DNA of 64,000 bases from Candidatus Wallbacteria bacterium (GCA_016213845.1 JACQZN010000073.1:1-64000), one strand, 5' to 3'. Numbered from the stretch's first letter, positions 41,664-50,302 are shown. Notes: a model not told the origin generated them from the sequence alone. Numbers and translations are program-made.

Positions 41664-42014
41664 TCAGCTCCTGGCGAGCTCGACCAGACGGTTGAACTCG
41701 GAGGCGTTGCTGACGGCGAGGTCGGCCAGGACCTTGCGGTTGATCTCGATGTTCTTCTTGCGCAGGCCGTCCATGAAGCGGGCGTAGGTGAACGTCGGCT
41801 CCAGGGCGCGCACTGCGGCGTTGATGCGGGCGATCCAGAGGGCGCGGTACTCGCCCTTCTTCGCCTTGCGGTCTTTGTAGGCGTGCTTCAGCGCGCTGAT
41901 GACCGCTTCGTTGGTCCTCTTGAAGAGGGTCGAACGGCCATTGCGGTAGCCCTTCGCCATCTTCAGGATTTTCCTGTGATTGTTCTTGGTAACGGGACCT
42001 GAAGTCGTTCTCAT
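41664..42014 (-). CDS. rplT: 50S ribosomal protein L20
   Basis: A 116-aa basic protein with the L20 N-terminus (TKNNHRKILKMAKGYRNGRS) and the rRNA-binding, helical remainder (EYRALWIARINAAVRALEPTFTYARFMDGLRKKNIEINRKVLADLA). L20 is needed for early assembly of the large ribosomal subunit and in some bacteria represses its own operon through the mRNA. It follows rpmI after a 132-nt spacer. Confidence 0.97.
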   Translation of the reverse strand: MRTTSGPVTKNNHRKILKMAKGYRNGRSTLFKRTNEAVISALKHAYKDRKAKKGEYRALWIARINAAVRALEPTFTYARFMDGLRKKNIEINRKVLADLAVSNASEFNRLVELARS

Positions 42015-42146
42015 TGTCTAGACCTCCCGGGTGTGATGCCACCCTGCCTGGACGGGCGCTCTGACCCTGCGCCGGCCCGGCTTATCGAAGCGGCAGCCGG
42101 TTGCTCGCGTGGCGAGTCGGGCCGCCGATCGGAAATGCGTGCGGAC

Positions 42147-42341
42147 TCAGTGCGACACCAGCGTGGAAATCTTCCAGCTGTCAGCCTTCGAAACGTAGGT
42201 GACCTTCCGAAGGTTCCGCTTCCGCTTCCGGTGCTTCTTGGTGAGGATGTGGCTCTTGTACGCCGAAGCGCGCTTGATCAATCCGTTCTTGTTGATGCGG
42301 AAGCGCTTGGACGCTCCGCGGTGGCTCTTCATCTTGGGCAT
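42147..42341 (-). CDS. rpmI: 50S ribosomal protein L35
   Basis: A 64-aa very basic protein with the family pattern [20 protein letters not shown] and the [11 protein letters not shown] core. It is encoded between infC and rplT, the classic order. The 41-nt gap to infC carries no obvious promoter. Confidence 0.97.
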   Translation of the reverse strand: MPKMKSHRGASKRFRINKNGLIKRASAYKSHILTKKHRKRKRNLRKVTYVSKADSWKISTLVSH

Positions 42342-42382
42342 TGCTGTCTCTCCTGCGTTTGAACGTGCCGGGCGCCGGGTGG

Positions 42383-42895
42383 CTACTTCGGGCTCACGAT
42401 GGCGCTCAGGTTGCGCCCTTCCATCTTGGGAGGCGCCTCGACCTTCCCGGCGATGCCCAGTTCCTCGAGCATCCGGTTGATGAGGTCGTGACCCAGCTCC
42501 TGGTGTGTCATCTCGCGACCGCTGAAGGTGACGGTCACCTTCAGCTTGTGCCCCGCCTTCAGAAACTCGATGCCGTGATCCCTCTTGAAGTCGAAGTCGT
42601 GCCGGCCAATCTTCACCCGCAGCTTCACTTCCTTGAGCGTCACGTTCTTCTGGCGCTTGCGCGCCTCACGGTTCTTCTTCTCCTGGGAATACTTGAACTT
42701 GCCGTAGTCCATCAAGCGGGCTACGGGCGGATCGGCGTCGGGCGACACCTCGACGATGTCGAGCCCGCGCTCGTCTGCCAGCTTCAGCGCTTCGGCCAGC
42801 GGGACGATACCGAGCGCCTCGCCGGTCTCAGAGATGACTCGCAGCCTGGGAACCCGGATCGCCCTGTTGACCCGATACCTCTTGGTCTTGAGAAT
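42383..42895 (-). CDS. infC: translation initiation factor IF-3 with an ATT start codon
   Basis: IF-3 keeps the 30S subunit free and checks the start codon. The protein, 170 aa from the ATT at 42895, has the N-domain ([53 protein letters not shown]) and the C-domain ([30 protein letters not shown]). The start is read as ATT (residues [10 protein letters not shown]) because AGGAGG lies exactly 6 nt upstream (42902-42907), and because the only ATG codons upstream lie inside the terminator hairpin and would add unrelated residues. An AUU start on infC is the known device by which IF-3 lowers its own synthesis in Escherichia coli. First gene of infC-rpmI-rplT. Confidence 0.95.
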   Translation of the reverse strand: MLKTKRYRVNRAIRVPRLRVISETGEALGIVPLAEALKLADERGLDIVEVSPDADPPVARLMDYGKFKYSQEKKNREARKRQKNVTLKEVKLRVKIGRHDFDFKRDHGIEFLKAGHKLKVTVTFSGREMTHQELGHDLINRMLEELGIAGKVEAPPKMEGRNLSAIVSPK

Positions 42896-42901
42896 GACCT
42901 G

Positions 42902-42907
42902 CCTCCT
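42902..42907 (-). promoter_or_regulatory. ribosome-binding site that fixes the infC ATT start
   Basis: AGGAGG on the minus strand, 6 nt before ATT 42895-42893. A strong site in front of a weak start codon. Confidence 0.75.
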
Positions 42908-42927
42908 CCGCCAATGCGGGTGAAAGT

Positions 42928-42971
42928 AAAAAACCCCGAGGAACATCCGAAGCAATGGCGCTCACTCGGGG
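42928..42971 (-). terminator. intrinsic terminator in the infC leader (attenuator)
   Basis: Minus strand: CCCCGAG (42971-42965), a 24-nt loop, CTCGGGG (42940-42934), then TTTTTT (42933-42928). It lies between the promoter at 43047-43075 and the infC ribosome site, so it must be bypassed to express the operon; this indicates regulated read-through. Confidence 0.75.
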
Positions 42972-42983
42972 CACTTTCGTGCC
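42970..42983 (-). promoter_or_regulatory. GNRA hairpin competing with the terminator stem
   Basis: Minus strand GGCAC-GAAA-GTGCC, a stable tetraloop hairpin whose 3' arm shares two bases with the 5' arm of the terminator. The two structures cannot fully form together, as expected for antitermination control, for instance by L20 or by the ribosome. Confidence 0.55.
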
Positions 42984-43046
42984 GGGACCTCTTCGGCCAG
43001 AAGCCTCAAGGTGAGGGACGCAAATGGCCCCTGCTTCGGTGACGCA

Positions 43047-43075
43047 AAACTAGCACGCGGGCCCCGAAGAGTCAA
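43047..43075 (-). promoter_or_regulatory. promoter of infC-rpmI-rplT
   Basis: Minus strand TTGACT (43075-43070), 17-nt spacer, TAGTTT (43052-43047). The transcript would start near 43040, giving a leader of about 145 nt. The elements closely match the promoter at 54822-54850. Confidence 0.6.
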
Positions 43076-43084
43076 GGGCGAGGG

Positions 43085-44419
43085 CTACTTCAAAGCAAGG
43101 AAGGCCCAGCGGCGGACCGATTCCTCGGGGTCGTCCAGCATCGGGCGGGCCAGGTCCTGCGCCACGAGGCCGCCGATCTGCCCCAGGGCCCAGGCGGCGC
43201 TGGCCCGTGCGGCGGTCGCCCCCTGCGATGCCAGCTCCCGCAGCCGGCTAAAGGCGCTCACGATGCCCTGCCGCCAGAGCACGACGGCGGCGTTGGCGGC
43301 AACCCTGGGCGCCGGGTGAGCCAGGGAACGGTTCAGGACAGCGGTCACGGCGGGCGAGCCAGTGCGCTTTCCGAGCACCAGCACCGCGTTGGCAGCCACG
43401 CGTGCATCCGGATGCTCCAGGTACGGCACCAGCACGGCCGGTTCCGGCTGCACGGGCAGACCGCCCAAGAGCGAGAGTGTGCTGGCGATCTGGCGAACGC
43501 GCAAGGTCGCTTCGAGCTTCTCCAGCACCTTGGTCAGGTAGGCAGCCGCTCCAAGCGAGTCGATGGCCGCGGCCGAATCGATCAACTGCCGCCTCAGCTC
43601 GGGCTCGGCGGCCTTGTAAGCCAGCCCGATCACCCGAGGCAAGTCTCCCCGCCCCGCGGCCCGGCCCAGCGACTCGGCGGCCCTGGCGCGCAAGCTCTCC
43701 GGGCACTTCTGGTTTCCAGCGATCGCAAAGAGCGCGTCCGCAAGCCTGGGGTCCTGTCCGACCCGGCCCGCCGCGAACGCCACACTGGCGCGCGCACGCG
43801 GGTCCTCCGTTTCCTCGAGAAGGCTCACCAGGACGGGGTTGCCGAGTCTCCACAGGGCGGCCGCAGAGAGCGAGCGCACACGAGCCGAAGGGTCGTTCAC
43901 CATCACGGCGAAGACCTCGGACAGTCGCGGGTGAATCCGCTCCAACAGCACCTCCAGCGCATTGGCCCGCACGCGCGCGTCGGTGTGCGCCAGGAACGGC
44001 TTGAAGAGCTTGAACGGCAGGTCCCGCCCGATCCGGCCCAGCGCCAGGACCAGCGCGGAGAGCGCCCTGGGGTCCTGCAAGTGCCGGCGCAGGCGCAAGA
44101 GCTCGGGCAAGAGCTCGCTCCTGTCTGCCTGCTGACCCAGAACGTGGAGGGCGACCGCCTGCACCTCGGGCCGCGCGTCCTCCCAGAGCAGGTGCAAGAG
44201 CAGCCTGGGCAGGCCTGCCACCTTGCGGGTGTTCAGGTCGCGGACCACCTCGTTGGCCGTCGCGGCATCGAACTGCTTGAGGTGCTCCAGGACCCCGCGC
44301 ATGTTGCGCTGGAGCGCGTCCGGGTCCGCCAGCCCCAGGTTGCGGAGCACGTAGGCCTGCAGCGCGGGGTCGGGCGTGCCGGCCAGATGGAGTAGCGTCG
44401 GGCTCGGGATCGGTTTCAT
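43085..44419 (-). CDS. HEAT-repeat protein at the end of the pil cluster
   Basis: A 444-aa protein composed of HEAT/armadillo-type helical repeats (for example HTDARVRANALEVLLERIHP, DPSARVRSLSAAALWRLGNP, HPDARVAANAVLVLGKRTGSP). No signal peptide or membrane segment. It starts 23 nt after the PilP-like gene and shares its direction, so it belongs to the pilM-N-O-P transcription unit and may scaffold the pilus machine in the cytoplasm. HEAT proteins are not standard members of pil operons. Its stop lies 10 nt from the infC promoter. Confidence 0.82.
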   Translation of the reverse strand: MKPIPSPTLLHLAGTPDPALQAYVLRNLGLADPDALQRNMRGVLEHLKQFDAATANEVVRDLNTRKVAGLPRLLLHLLWEDARPEVQAVALHVLGQQADRSELLPELLRLRRHLQDPRALSALVLALGRIGRDLPFKLFKPFLAHTDARVRANALEVLLERIHPRLSEVFAVMVNDPSARVRSLSAAALWRLGNPVLVSLLEETEDPRARASVAFAAGRVGQDPRLADALFAIAGNQKCPESLRARAAESLGRAAGRGDLPRVIGLAYKAAEPELRRQLIDSAAAIDSLGAAAYLTKVLEKLEATLRVRQIASTLSLLGGLPVQPEPAVLVPYLEHPDARVAANAVLVLGKRTGSPAVTAVLNRSLAHPAPRVAANAAVVLWRQGIVSAFSRLRELASQGATAARASAAWALGQIGGLVAQDLARPMLDDPEESVRRWAFLALK

Positions 44420-44442
44420 CGGGCACCTTTCTCGATCGGGTT

Positions 44443-45309
44443 CTAGAGCCCCTCGTCCAGGAAGACGACCGGCGGCTCCGAACCCGGCGACACACTCCCC
44501 GTCGTCACCGGGCGCGCGGGCGCGCTCCCGCCGGAGGCGTGCTCGAAGAGCCTCGGACCGCTCGACGAGCCCAGCTCGAAGTACCGCTCATCGGCACGCG
44601 CGGCCTCCGTGTCCTCGAGGATCACGCGGTTGTCGCCCGTGATCGTGACGCGAAACTGCTCCTCGGGGCTTTCCAGGTGATCGCCGTCGCGCAGGTGGTA
44701 CGGGACGACGCGGCCTTCCTTCTTGAGTATCGCCTGCTTCTCCCCGTCCAGGACCATCACGCCGAAGCTGCGATACCCGGCAATGCTGCGCGGAACCTCC
44801 CCCTGGGTCCTTGGCTGCAGCTGGGGCCGGATCCGCGTGCCTTCCTTCTCGGTCGGCGTGGATGGGCCGCCCGTGTCACGGTTGGCGAACTGATCCCGGT
44901 CGTACTCGAAGGAGGTGAAGGGGTTGACGGTCTTGTCGAACTGTCTGGTGTCGACCTCGTCGGCCGTGATCGGCCGCTTCTCGCGCTTGGCAATCAGCTT
45001 CTGCTTGAGCTCCTCGGTGAGCTGGGGGATGTCGAAGGGCGTCTGCGCCGGGGTTGCCGGCCCGGCGGAGGCTTCGGCACCTGGCAGGGGCGCAGCCGCT
45101 GAGGGCGACGCGACGGTGGAGGGCGCCACTCCCGGGGAGAGCTGGCCCGCCGCGCGCGCGGTCTGAGGGCCCTTCTTGGCGGCGCCGGTACCGAAAATCT
45201 TGGCGCGGTTGCTGTAGACGACGAGCACCAGCATCACGCCCAGCACGGCCAGCTGCTTCTTGATGCGCTCCTGTTCGCGCTTCTTCTTGTCCGCTCTGTC
45301 GGTGGCCAT
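44443..45309 (-). CDS. pilP: PilP-like type IV pilus alignment protein
   Basis: A 288-aa protein with a charged Lys/Arg N-terminus, one membrane helix (LAVLGVMLVLVVYS), a Pro/Ala-rich linker and a C-terminal beta domain with the PilP-like pattern SFGVMVLDGEKQAILKKEGRVVPYHLRDGDHL...NRVILEDTE. PilP normally links the inner-membrane PilM/N/O ring to the secretin PilQ; no pilQ follows here. It lies directly after the PilO gene (9-nt gap), which supports the call. PilP is usually a lipoprotein; this version has an uncleaved membrane helix instead. Sequence similarity is weak, so position carries much of the weight. Confidence 0.65.
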   Translation of the reverse strand: MATDRADKKKREQERIKKQLAVLGVMLVLVVYSNRAKIFGTGAAKKGPQTARAAGQLSPGVAPSTVASPSAAAPLPGAEASAGPATPAQTPFDIPQLTEELKQKLIAKREKRPITADEVDTRQFDKTVNPFTSFEYDRDQFANRDTGGPSTPTEKEGTRIRPQLQPRTQGEVPRSIAGYRSFGVMVLDGEKQAILKKEGRVVPYHLRDGDHLESPEEQFRVTITGDNRVILEDTEAARADERYFELGSSSGPRLFEHASGGSAPARPVTTGSVSPGSEPPVVFLDEGL

Positions 45310-45318
45310 GGTGCCCTC

Positions 45319-45888
45319 TCAACCCTGCCGGCTGAAGTAGGTCTCTAGCGCCAGCCGGACCTCCCAGTTGTGACGCGTGTTGTCGTAGTTGAGCACGTCG
45401 AAGGCCTGGATGCGATAGATCTGCTCTTCTTTCGGCAAGAGCGCCAGCAACCGCTTGAAGGCGACGTACGGTCCTTCCAACTCCATCGTGAAGTTGAAGA
45501 CGCTGTAGTTGCCATCGCCCTTGGCGAGCGGATTGAAGGCGGCCTTCAAGATCTGGATGCCGGCCTTCTCGATGGTGACCTGCAGCCGCTCGATCGACTC
45601 GGGGCGCTCGCTCTCCTTGCGCAGGAAGTCGCCGTAGCTGGCCAGCTCCTGGCGCCGCTTCTCGGTCTCCTCCTCGAAGTTGCGCTTGGTCACGTTGGTC
45701 TTCTCGAGCTCGGAGACCTTGGCGGCCTTGTCGGCCTTCAACCGCTCGATGTTGGCGGCCAGCTCCGAAAGCTCCGCCCGGGACTTGCCGACGTACGTCT
45801 TCCAGTAGAGGACGTTGATGCCGGCAATCACCACGATCGACACGTAGATCGCGATGTTGGTCAGCAGCGTCTTGCTTCTCGTCTTCAT
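45319..45888 (-). CDS. pilO: type IV pilus inner-membrane protein PilO
   Basis: A 189-aa protein with one N-terminal membrane helix (NIAIYVSIVVIAGINVLYW), a coiled coil over about residues 35-75 and a ferredoxin-like periplasmic domain (YSVFNFTMELEGPYVAFKRLLALLPKEEQIYRIQAFDV). This is the architecture of PilO, which pairs with PilN across the periplasm. Position after the PilN-type gene with a 7-nt gap and before the PilP-type gene agrees with the standard order. Confidence 0.85.
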   Translation of the reverse strand: MKTRSKTLLTNIAIYVSIVVIAGINVLYWKTYVGKSRAELSELAANIERLKADKAAKVSELEKTNVTKRNFEEETEKRRQELASYGDFLRKESERPESIERLQVTIEKAGIQILKAAFNPLAKGDGNYSVFNFTMELEGPYVAFKRLLALLPKEEQIYRIQAFDVLNYDNTRHNWEVRLALETYFSRQG

Positions 45889-45895
45889 GGTCGCC

Positions 45896-46468
45896 TCAGG
45901 GCACGAACGTGAACTGCATCTCGAAGGTCCACTGGTCCGTCTTCTCCACGGCAGTGCTGAGGACCTTCACTTCCTGGAAGTTCTGCTTGGCGCCCGTGCG
46001 GGACTGCACCAGGTTCTTCTCGAGCTGCGTCACGTCGCTCCTGCTTTCGGCGCGGCCCAGGATGGCGAAACGCTCGCCGTCGGACTTTGTGAGCTTGGTG
46101 ATGCTGATTCGCTTCAGTTGCGTATCGGACGTCCGGGGCAGGGCGTTCTCCAGCGCCTGGTAGAAGCGCAGGAAGGGGTAATCGGTGGCGCCCATCGCCT
46201 TTTGAATGAAGTTGAACTTGGTGATGAGGTCCTGGATAGCGGCCTGGTCGTAGGTGATCGATCGGAGCTGGTTGATGACTTCTGTGAGCTCGTTGGAAAG
46301 GCGCCCTTGCTCCTTGGTCAGGCGGCCGCGTTCGCTGGCGGCGCGCGAGAAGCTGAAGGTGCAGGCGACGAGCGTGGCAGCCGCGAAAGCGACGGCCATG
46401 CCCAGGGCCGTGGTGTCGAGCAGGAAGCTCTTGTACTCGACCGGTAGGAAGTCGCAATTGACTTTCAT
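45896..46468 (-). CDS. pilN: type IV pilus inner-membrane protein PilN
   Basis: A 190-aa protein with a short cytosolic start ending in FLPVEYK, close to the INLLP motif by which PilN docks onto PilM, then a membrane helix (TTALGMAVAFAAATLVACTF), a coiled coil and a PilN/O-type domain. Lies 9 nt after pilM. The fit to PilN is by motif, topology and order. Confidence 0.82.
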   Translation of the reverse strand: MKVNCDFLPVEYKSFLLDTTALGMAVAFAAATLVACTFSFSRAASERGRLTKEQGRLSNELTEVINQLRSITYDQAAIQDLITKFNFIQKAMGATDYPFLRFYQALENALPRTSDTQLKRISITKLTKSDGERFAILGRAESRSDVTQLEKNLVQSRTGAKQNFQEVKVLSTAVEKTDQWTFEMQFTFVP

Positions 46469-46477
46469 TCGACTGCG

Positions 46478-47578
46478 TCACTCCCTGGCGAAGCCGCCGA
46501 TGGCCGGGATGAGGAGGTTCTTCAGCTCACCGGGCAGCTCTGCTCCGTTGGCGTCGACGATGCTGACCAGATCGGCGCCGCTGCGCACGAAGGTATTGAG
46601 GTGACCGCCCAGCACGACGTCGATGTTGGAGAAGTTGGCGCCGCCGCCGGTGAGGATGATCTCGTCGACCTTGAACTCGCGAAAGCGGGCGACGTAGTGC
46701 TCCGTGATGGCGAAGAGCCCCTTTACCAGATCCCCGAAGATCGGCTTGATGACCTGGTAGTTGGCGATCTTGTCCTGCTCCGGGACGAACTCCGGGAGGA
46801 AGAAGACCTCGTTCTTCTTGTACTCCTCCGCGTCCTCCTCGGAGAGCTTGAAGTGCTCCATGATGCGCCGGGTGAACGCCCAGCCGCCCACGATCAGCGT
46901 CTGGTCCGTGCCCGTCCCGATGCCGCGGTTGTGGAAGGTCGTGAGCTTGCCCTGCTTGAAGATGACGACGGAGCTCGAGAAGTGGCCGAAGTTCATCAGG
47001 GCGATGTTCTTCTCGAGGTTTTCGGCCTCGGTCAGGTAGTCGTGGAAGACATTGATGGCGTTCAAGATGCTGGTGTCGATGGCGATCGGGTTGACGCCGG
47101 TCTTCTGCACCCAGCCGCCGAGGTCCAGGACGTGATCGCGCCGGATCATCGCGATGAGGATGAGGATGTTGTTGTGGAGCTGGCCGACTTCCTTGGTCTC
47201 GATGATCCAGTCCCGCTTGTCCTGGCCGGCCGGGACGAACGTGGCGATGTCCTGGTCGATGGCGTTCTTCTTTTCCTCCGCCGTCGCCTTGGCGGGCACG
47301 GTCATCATGTTCACGAGGAACGGGAAGTCCGGGTACATCAGCATGACGTTCGACTTCTTCAGCCCGGCCGAGCGGACGAGCTGGTTGAAGACCGGCCCGA
47401 ACGACTGCGGGATCTCGATCTCCTCGCTCGGGCTGGTCCGGAAGACGACGTCCGGCGCGGAATCGACCAGGACGTGGCGCTGCACCTGGAACTTGCCCTT
47501 GGCCGTCTGCTTGGCGACGACGGCCTTGAGGTAGCGGCTCCCGATATCGACGACTTGCTTGTAAGTCTGGAGTGGCAT
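46478..47578 (-). CDS. pilM: type IV pilus actin-like protein PilM
   Basis: A 366-aa cytosolic protein with the FtsA/actin-like fold: VVDIGSRYLKAVVAKQ (phosphate 1), ALMNFGHFSSSVVIFKQGKL (phosphate 2) and DEIILTGGGANFSNI (adenosine motif). PilM forms a ring under the inner membrane and binds the tail of PilN. It is the first gene of pilM-N-O-P-HEAT, with short gaps of 7-23 nt throughout. The sequence upstream (47579-47725) is a plain promoter-length gap after the sugar kinase gene. Confidence 0.9.
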   Translation of the reverse strand: MPLQTYKQVVDIGSRYLKAVVAKQTAKGKFQVQRHVLVDSAPDVVFRTSPSEEIEIPQSFGPVFNQLVRSAGLKKSNVMLMYPDFPFLVNMMTVPAKATAEEKKNAIDQDIATFVPAGQDKRDWIIETKEVGQLHNNILILIAMIRRDHVLDLGGWVQKTGVNPIAIDTSILNAINVFHDYLTEAENLEKNIALMNFGHFSSSVVIFKQGKLTTFHNRGIGTGTDQTLIVGGWAFTRRIMEHFKLSEEDAEEYKKNEVFFLPEFVPEQDKIANYQVIKPIFGDLVKGLFAITEHYVARFREFKVDEIILTGGGANFSNIDVVLGGHLNTFVRSGADLVSIVDANGAELPGELKNLLIPAIGGFARE

Positions 47579-47725
47579 CTGGCAGTGGGAGGGCCGCAGG
47601 CAATGCGGTCTCCCCAGATAGAATCGACAAAACCGGGCGCGGGCCTTACCGCGAATGCACGATCAGGCGGCGATCGCCTGTTCCAGAGGCGAATGATACG
47701 CCACCGCCGGGTGCGCGCGCTGCGG

Positions 47726-48709
47726 TCAGGCGATGGTGCCGTCCGGTCCCACGCGCCAGAGCGAGGCCGCTCCGACGATGCCGGCGTCGTCCGAGAGCCG
47801 GGAGGCCTCGAGCCGGACCGAGCGGCGCACGGTCGCCAGCGCCCGGGACTGAAAGGTCTCCAGCGCGGCCTTTCGGAAGCTCTCTCCCAGCTTCATCAGA
47901 CCGCCGCCCAGCATCAGCACCTCGGGGTTGAGCAGGTTCGCGGCGTTGGCGAGCCCGGCGCCCAGGGCCTGTCCGGCGCGCTCGATGACGCCGGCGGCCG
48001 TGACGTCGCCCCGGCCCGCGGCGGTGGCCACCATCCGCCCGTCGACCCGCCCGGGATCGCGCTCGCAGAGCAGCCACAGGAGCGTCCCCGGGTCCGAGGC
48101 CATCGCCTCCCGCGCCTGCCGCGCCACACCCAGTCCACCCGCGTAGAGCTCCAGACAACCGCGGCTGCCGCAGCCGCAGGCCAGCCCCTGCCAGTCGATG
48201 GAGTGGTGGCCGATCTCGCAGGCGCTGTTGGCGGCGCCGCGCAGCAGCCGGCCACGGTCGACGAATCCGCTGCCGACACCGGTGCCGGCGAAGACGTTGA
48301 GGAAGCTGGCCGGCCGGCCCGGAAGTCCGAAGAGGTACTCTCCGAGCGTGCTGGCGCGCACGTCGTTGTCGACGGTTACCGGAAGCCCCAGCGCCTCCGA
48401 GAGCATCGGCCCCAGGGGGATATCCCGCTCGGCGAACAGATTGACCGCGTGGTGGACGATCCCGGTGCCGCCCTCGATCTGGCCGGCCATCCCGAGCCCG
48501 ACGGCCCGCACGCTACCAAGGGGCAGCCCGGCCTGCTGGGCCACGTTGCGCGCCAGCTCCGCTATCTGGCGGATGACGCTCTCATAGCCCGCCTTGGAGC
48601 CCGTGGCGACCCGTTCCCTGGCCAGCACCTGGCCCCCGTCCGTGACCACGCCGGCCGCGATCTTGGTCCCGCCGACGTCGACGCCAATCGAATTCACACA
48701 GTCGGACAT
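47726..48709 (-). CDS. ROK-family sugar kinase (glucokinase-like)
   Basis: A 327-aa cytosolic kinase with the ROK layout: GVDVGGTKIAAG (ATP phosphate loop, residues 9-20), catalytic D116 in VDNDVRA, AGTGVGSGFV, and the zinc site H168 with C178, C180 and C185 in EIGHHSIDWQGLACGCGSRGC. It likely phosphorylates glucose or a related hexose, although ROK members also use N-acetylmannosamine and others. It begins 8 nt before the end of the gpmI gene region downstream of it in transcription order, so the two glycolytic genes may be co-transcribed. Confidence 0.9.
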   Translation of the reverse strand: MSDCVNSIGVDVGGTKIAAGVVTDGGQVLARERVATGSKAGYESVIRQIAELARNVAQQAGLPLGSVRAVGLGMAGQIEGGTGIVHHAVNLFAERDIPLGPMLSEALGLPVTVDNDVRASTLGEYLFGLPGRPASFLNVFAGTGVGSGFVDRGRLLRGAANSACEIGHHSIDWQGLACGCGSRGCLELYAGGLGVARQAREAMASDPGTLLWLLCERDPGRVDGRMVATAAGRGDVTAAGVIERAGQALGAGLANAANLLNPEVLMLGGGLMKLGESFRKAALETFQSRALATVRRSVRLEASRLSDDAGIVGAASLWRVGPDGTIA

Positions 48710-48717
48710 TGCCGCTC

Positions 48718-50247
48718 CTATTCGAGAAGGACGTCGCCCTCCATCTTCGACGGGATCTCGGCGCCCGCGTACGCCAGCACCGTCGGCGCGATGTCGGCCA
48801 GCTTGCCGGGCCGCTGGCGCAGCCGCACGCTAGAATCCGTCACCAAGAGTGGCACCGGGAAGAGCGTGTGCTCGGTGAACGGCTCGCCCGTCTCGTAGTT
48901 GACCATCTGCTCGATGTTTCCGTGGTCGGCCGAAAGAAAGACCGTGAACCCGCGCGCCTCCAGCATCGGGAAGAGCTTCCCCAGCAACCCGTCCAGGGTC
49001 TCCACGGCCCGCACCGCTGCCGGGATGATGCCCGTGTGGCCGACCATGTCGCAGTTGGCGTAGTTGCAGATGACCAGGTCGTAGTCATCCTTTCCGAGCG
49101 ACGCGATCAGCTCGTCGGTCAGCTCCGGGGCGCTCATCTCGGGCTTGAGGTCGTAGGTAGCCACCCTGGGAGACGGGATCAGCACCCGCTTCTCGCCCTC
49201 GAAGGGTTTCTCCTCGCCCCCGTTGAAGAAGTAGGTCACGTGCGCGTACTTCTCGGTTTCGGCGATGCGGAGCTGGCGGCCGCCGGACTCGCTGACCACC
49301 TGGCCCAGCAGCCTGTCCGGCCGCGTGGGCGGGAAGAGTACCGGCAGCTCGAAGGTCGCGTCATACTGCGTCATGCAGACGTAGGCGAGGCCCGGAAACG
49401 GCTCGACTGGGAACTCGTCGAAGCCCTGCTGCGTGAGGGCGCGGGTCATCTGCCGCACGCGGTCCGCCCGGAAGTTGAAACAGAGCACCAGGTCCCCGTC
49501 GCGGATCCTCCCGTCGGCGCCGTCCACCACCGTCGGCAGAAGGAACTCGTCGGTTTCCCCTGCTGCGTAGGCCTCCTGGACCGTTCGCTCGGCGTCCGAG
49601 GTCGCGCGCCCTTCGCGATGGACCAGCGCCCGGTAGGCCCGCTCCACGCGGTCCCAGCGCTTGTCGCGATCCATCGCGTAGTACCGCCCCGAGACGGTCG
49701 CCAGGCGGCCCGTGCCGCGCTCCCGCATGTGGGCCAGCAGCTGCCGCAGGTACCCGAGCCCCTCGGTCGGCGACGTGTCCCGGCCATCCGTGACGGCGTG
49801 GACCCAGACGTGCTCCAGCCCCGCCGCGCCCGCCGCGTCCAGGAGCGCCAGCAAGTGCGAGATGTGGCTGTGCACGCCCCCGTCGCTCACGAGACCAAAA
49901 AGATGCAACGACGCGTTTCGGTCCCTTGCCGCCCGCAGGCTCCCCGTCAGCGCCGGCAGGCCGGCCAGCTCACCGGTCTCGATGGCGCGGTTGATGCGCG
50001 TGAAGTCCTGATAGATGATCCGCCCGGACCCGATGTTCATGTGGCCGACCTCGGAGTTCCCCATCTGCCCGTCCGGCAGGCCGACGGCCAGTCCGCAGGT
50101 CTGGAGTGCCGTGTGGGGGTAGCGCTCGAAGAGGCTGTCGAAGAACGGCGTGCGCGCCATCTTCAGGACGTTGCCCTCGGCCCTGGGGTTGATACCCCAG
50201 CCGTCCAGGATGAGTAGGGCAGCCTTGCGCGAGAATCGCTTCGTCAT
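48718..50247 (-). CDS. gpmI: 2,3-bisphosphoglycerate-independent phosphoglycerate mutase
   Basis: Interconverts 3- and 2-phosphoglycerate in glycolysis using two metal ions and a phosphoserine intermediate. The 509-aa protein has LILDGWG (D15, metal), the nucleophile S65 in MGNSEVGHMNIG, and the late metal motifs DLVICNYANCDMVGHTG and LSADHGNIEQM. Length is normal. ATG 50247 is chosen over further upstream options since it starts the typical RKAALLILDGWG sequence; TACACT lies 8 nt upstream. It is followed by the ROK kinase gene. Confidence 0.96.
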   Translation of the reverse strand: MTKRFSRKAALLILDGWGINPRAEGNVLKMARTPFFDSLFERYPHTALQTCGLAVGLPDGQMGNSEVGHMNIGSGRIIYQDFTRINRAIETGELAGLPALTGSLRAARDRNASLHLFGLVSDGGVHSHISHLLALLDAAGAAGLEHVWVHAVTDGRDTSPTEGLGYLRQLLAHMRERGTGRLATVSGRYYAMDRDKRWDRVERAYRALVHREGRATSDAERTVQEAYAAGETDEFLLPTVVDGADGRIRDGDLVLCFNFRADRVRQMTRALTQQGFDEFPVEPFPGLAYVCMTQYDATFELPVLFPPTRPDRLLGQVVSESGGRQLRIAETEKYAHVTYFFNGGEEKPFEGEKRVLIPSPRVATYDLKPEMSAPELTDELIASLGKDDYDLVICNYANCDMVGHTGIIPAAVRAVETLDGLLGKLFPMLEARGFTVFLSADHGNIEQMVNYETGEPFTEHTLFPVPLLVTDSSVRLRQRPGKLADIAPTVLAYAGAEIPSKMEGDVLLE

Positions 50248-50255
50248 GGCGCCCC

Positions 50256-50261
50256 AGTGTA
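50256..50261 (-). promoter_or_regulatory. -10-like hexamer directly before gpmI
   Basis: Minus-strand TACACT ends 8 nt before ATG 50247; no Shine-Dalgarno. A weak -35 (GTGACC, 50283-50278) is 16 nt further up. Suggests a leaderless or near-leaderless transcript. Confidence 0.4.
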
Positions 50262-50302
50262 CCGCACGCCCCGGTGCGGTCACCCTTGGAAAGCGGAGCG
50301 GC

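Noticed and set aside
42896-42955. ATG start of infC at 42955 or 42946
   Set aside because: These codons lie inside the leader terminator hairpin or next to its T-run, and the extra residues do not match IF-3.
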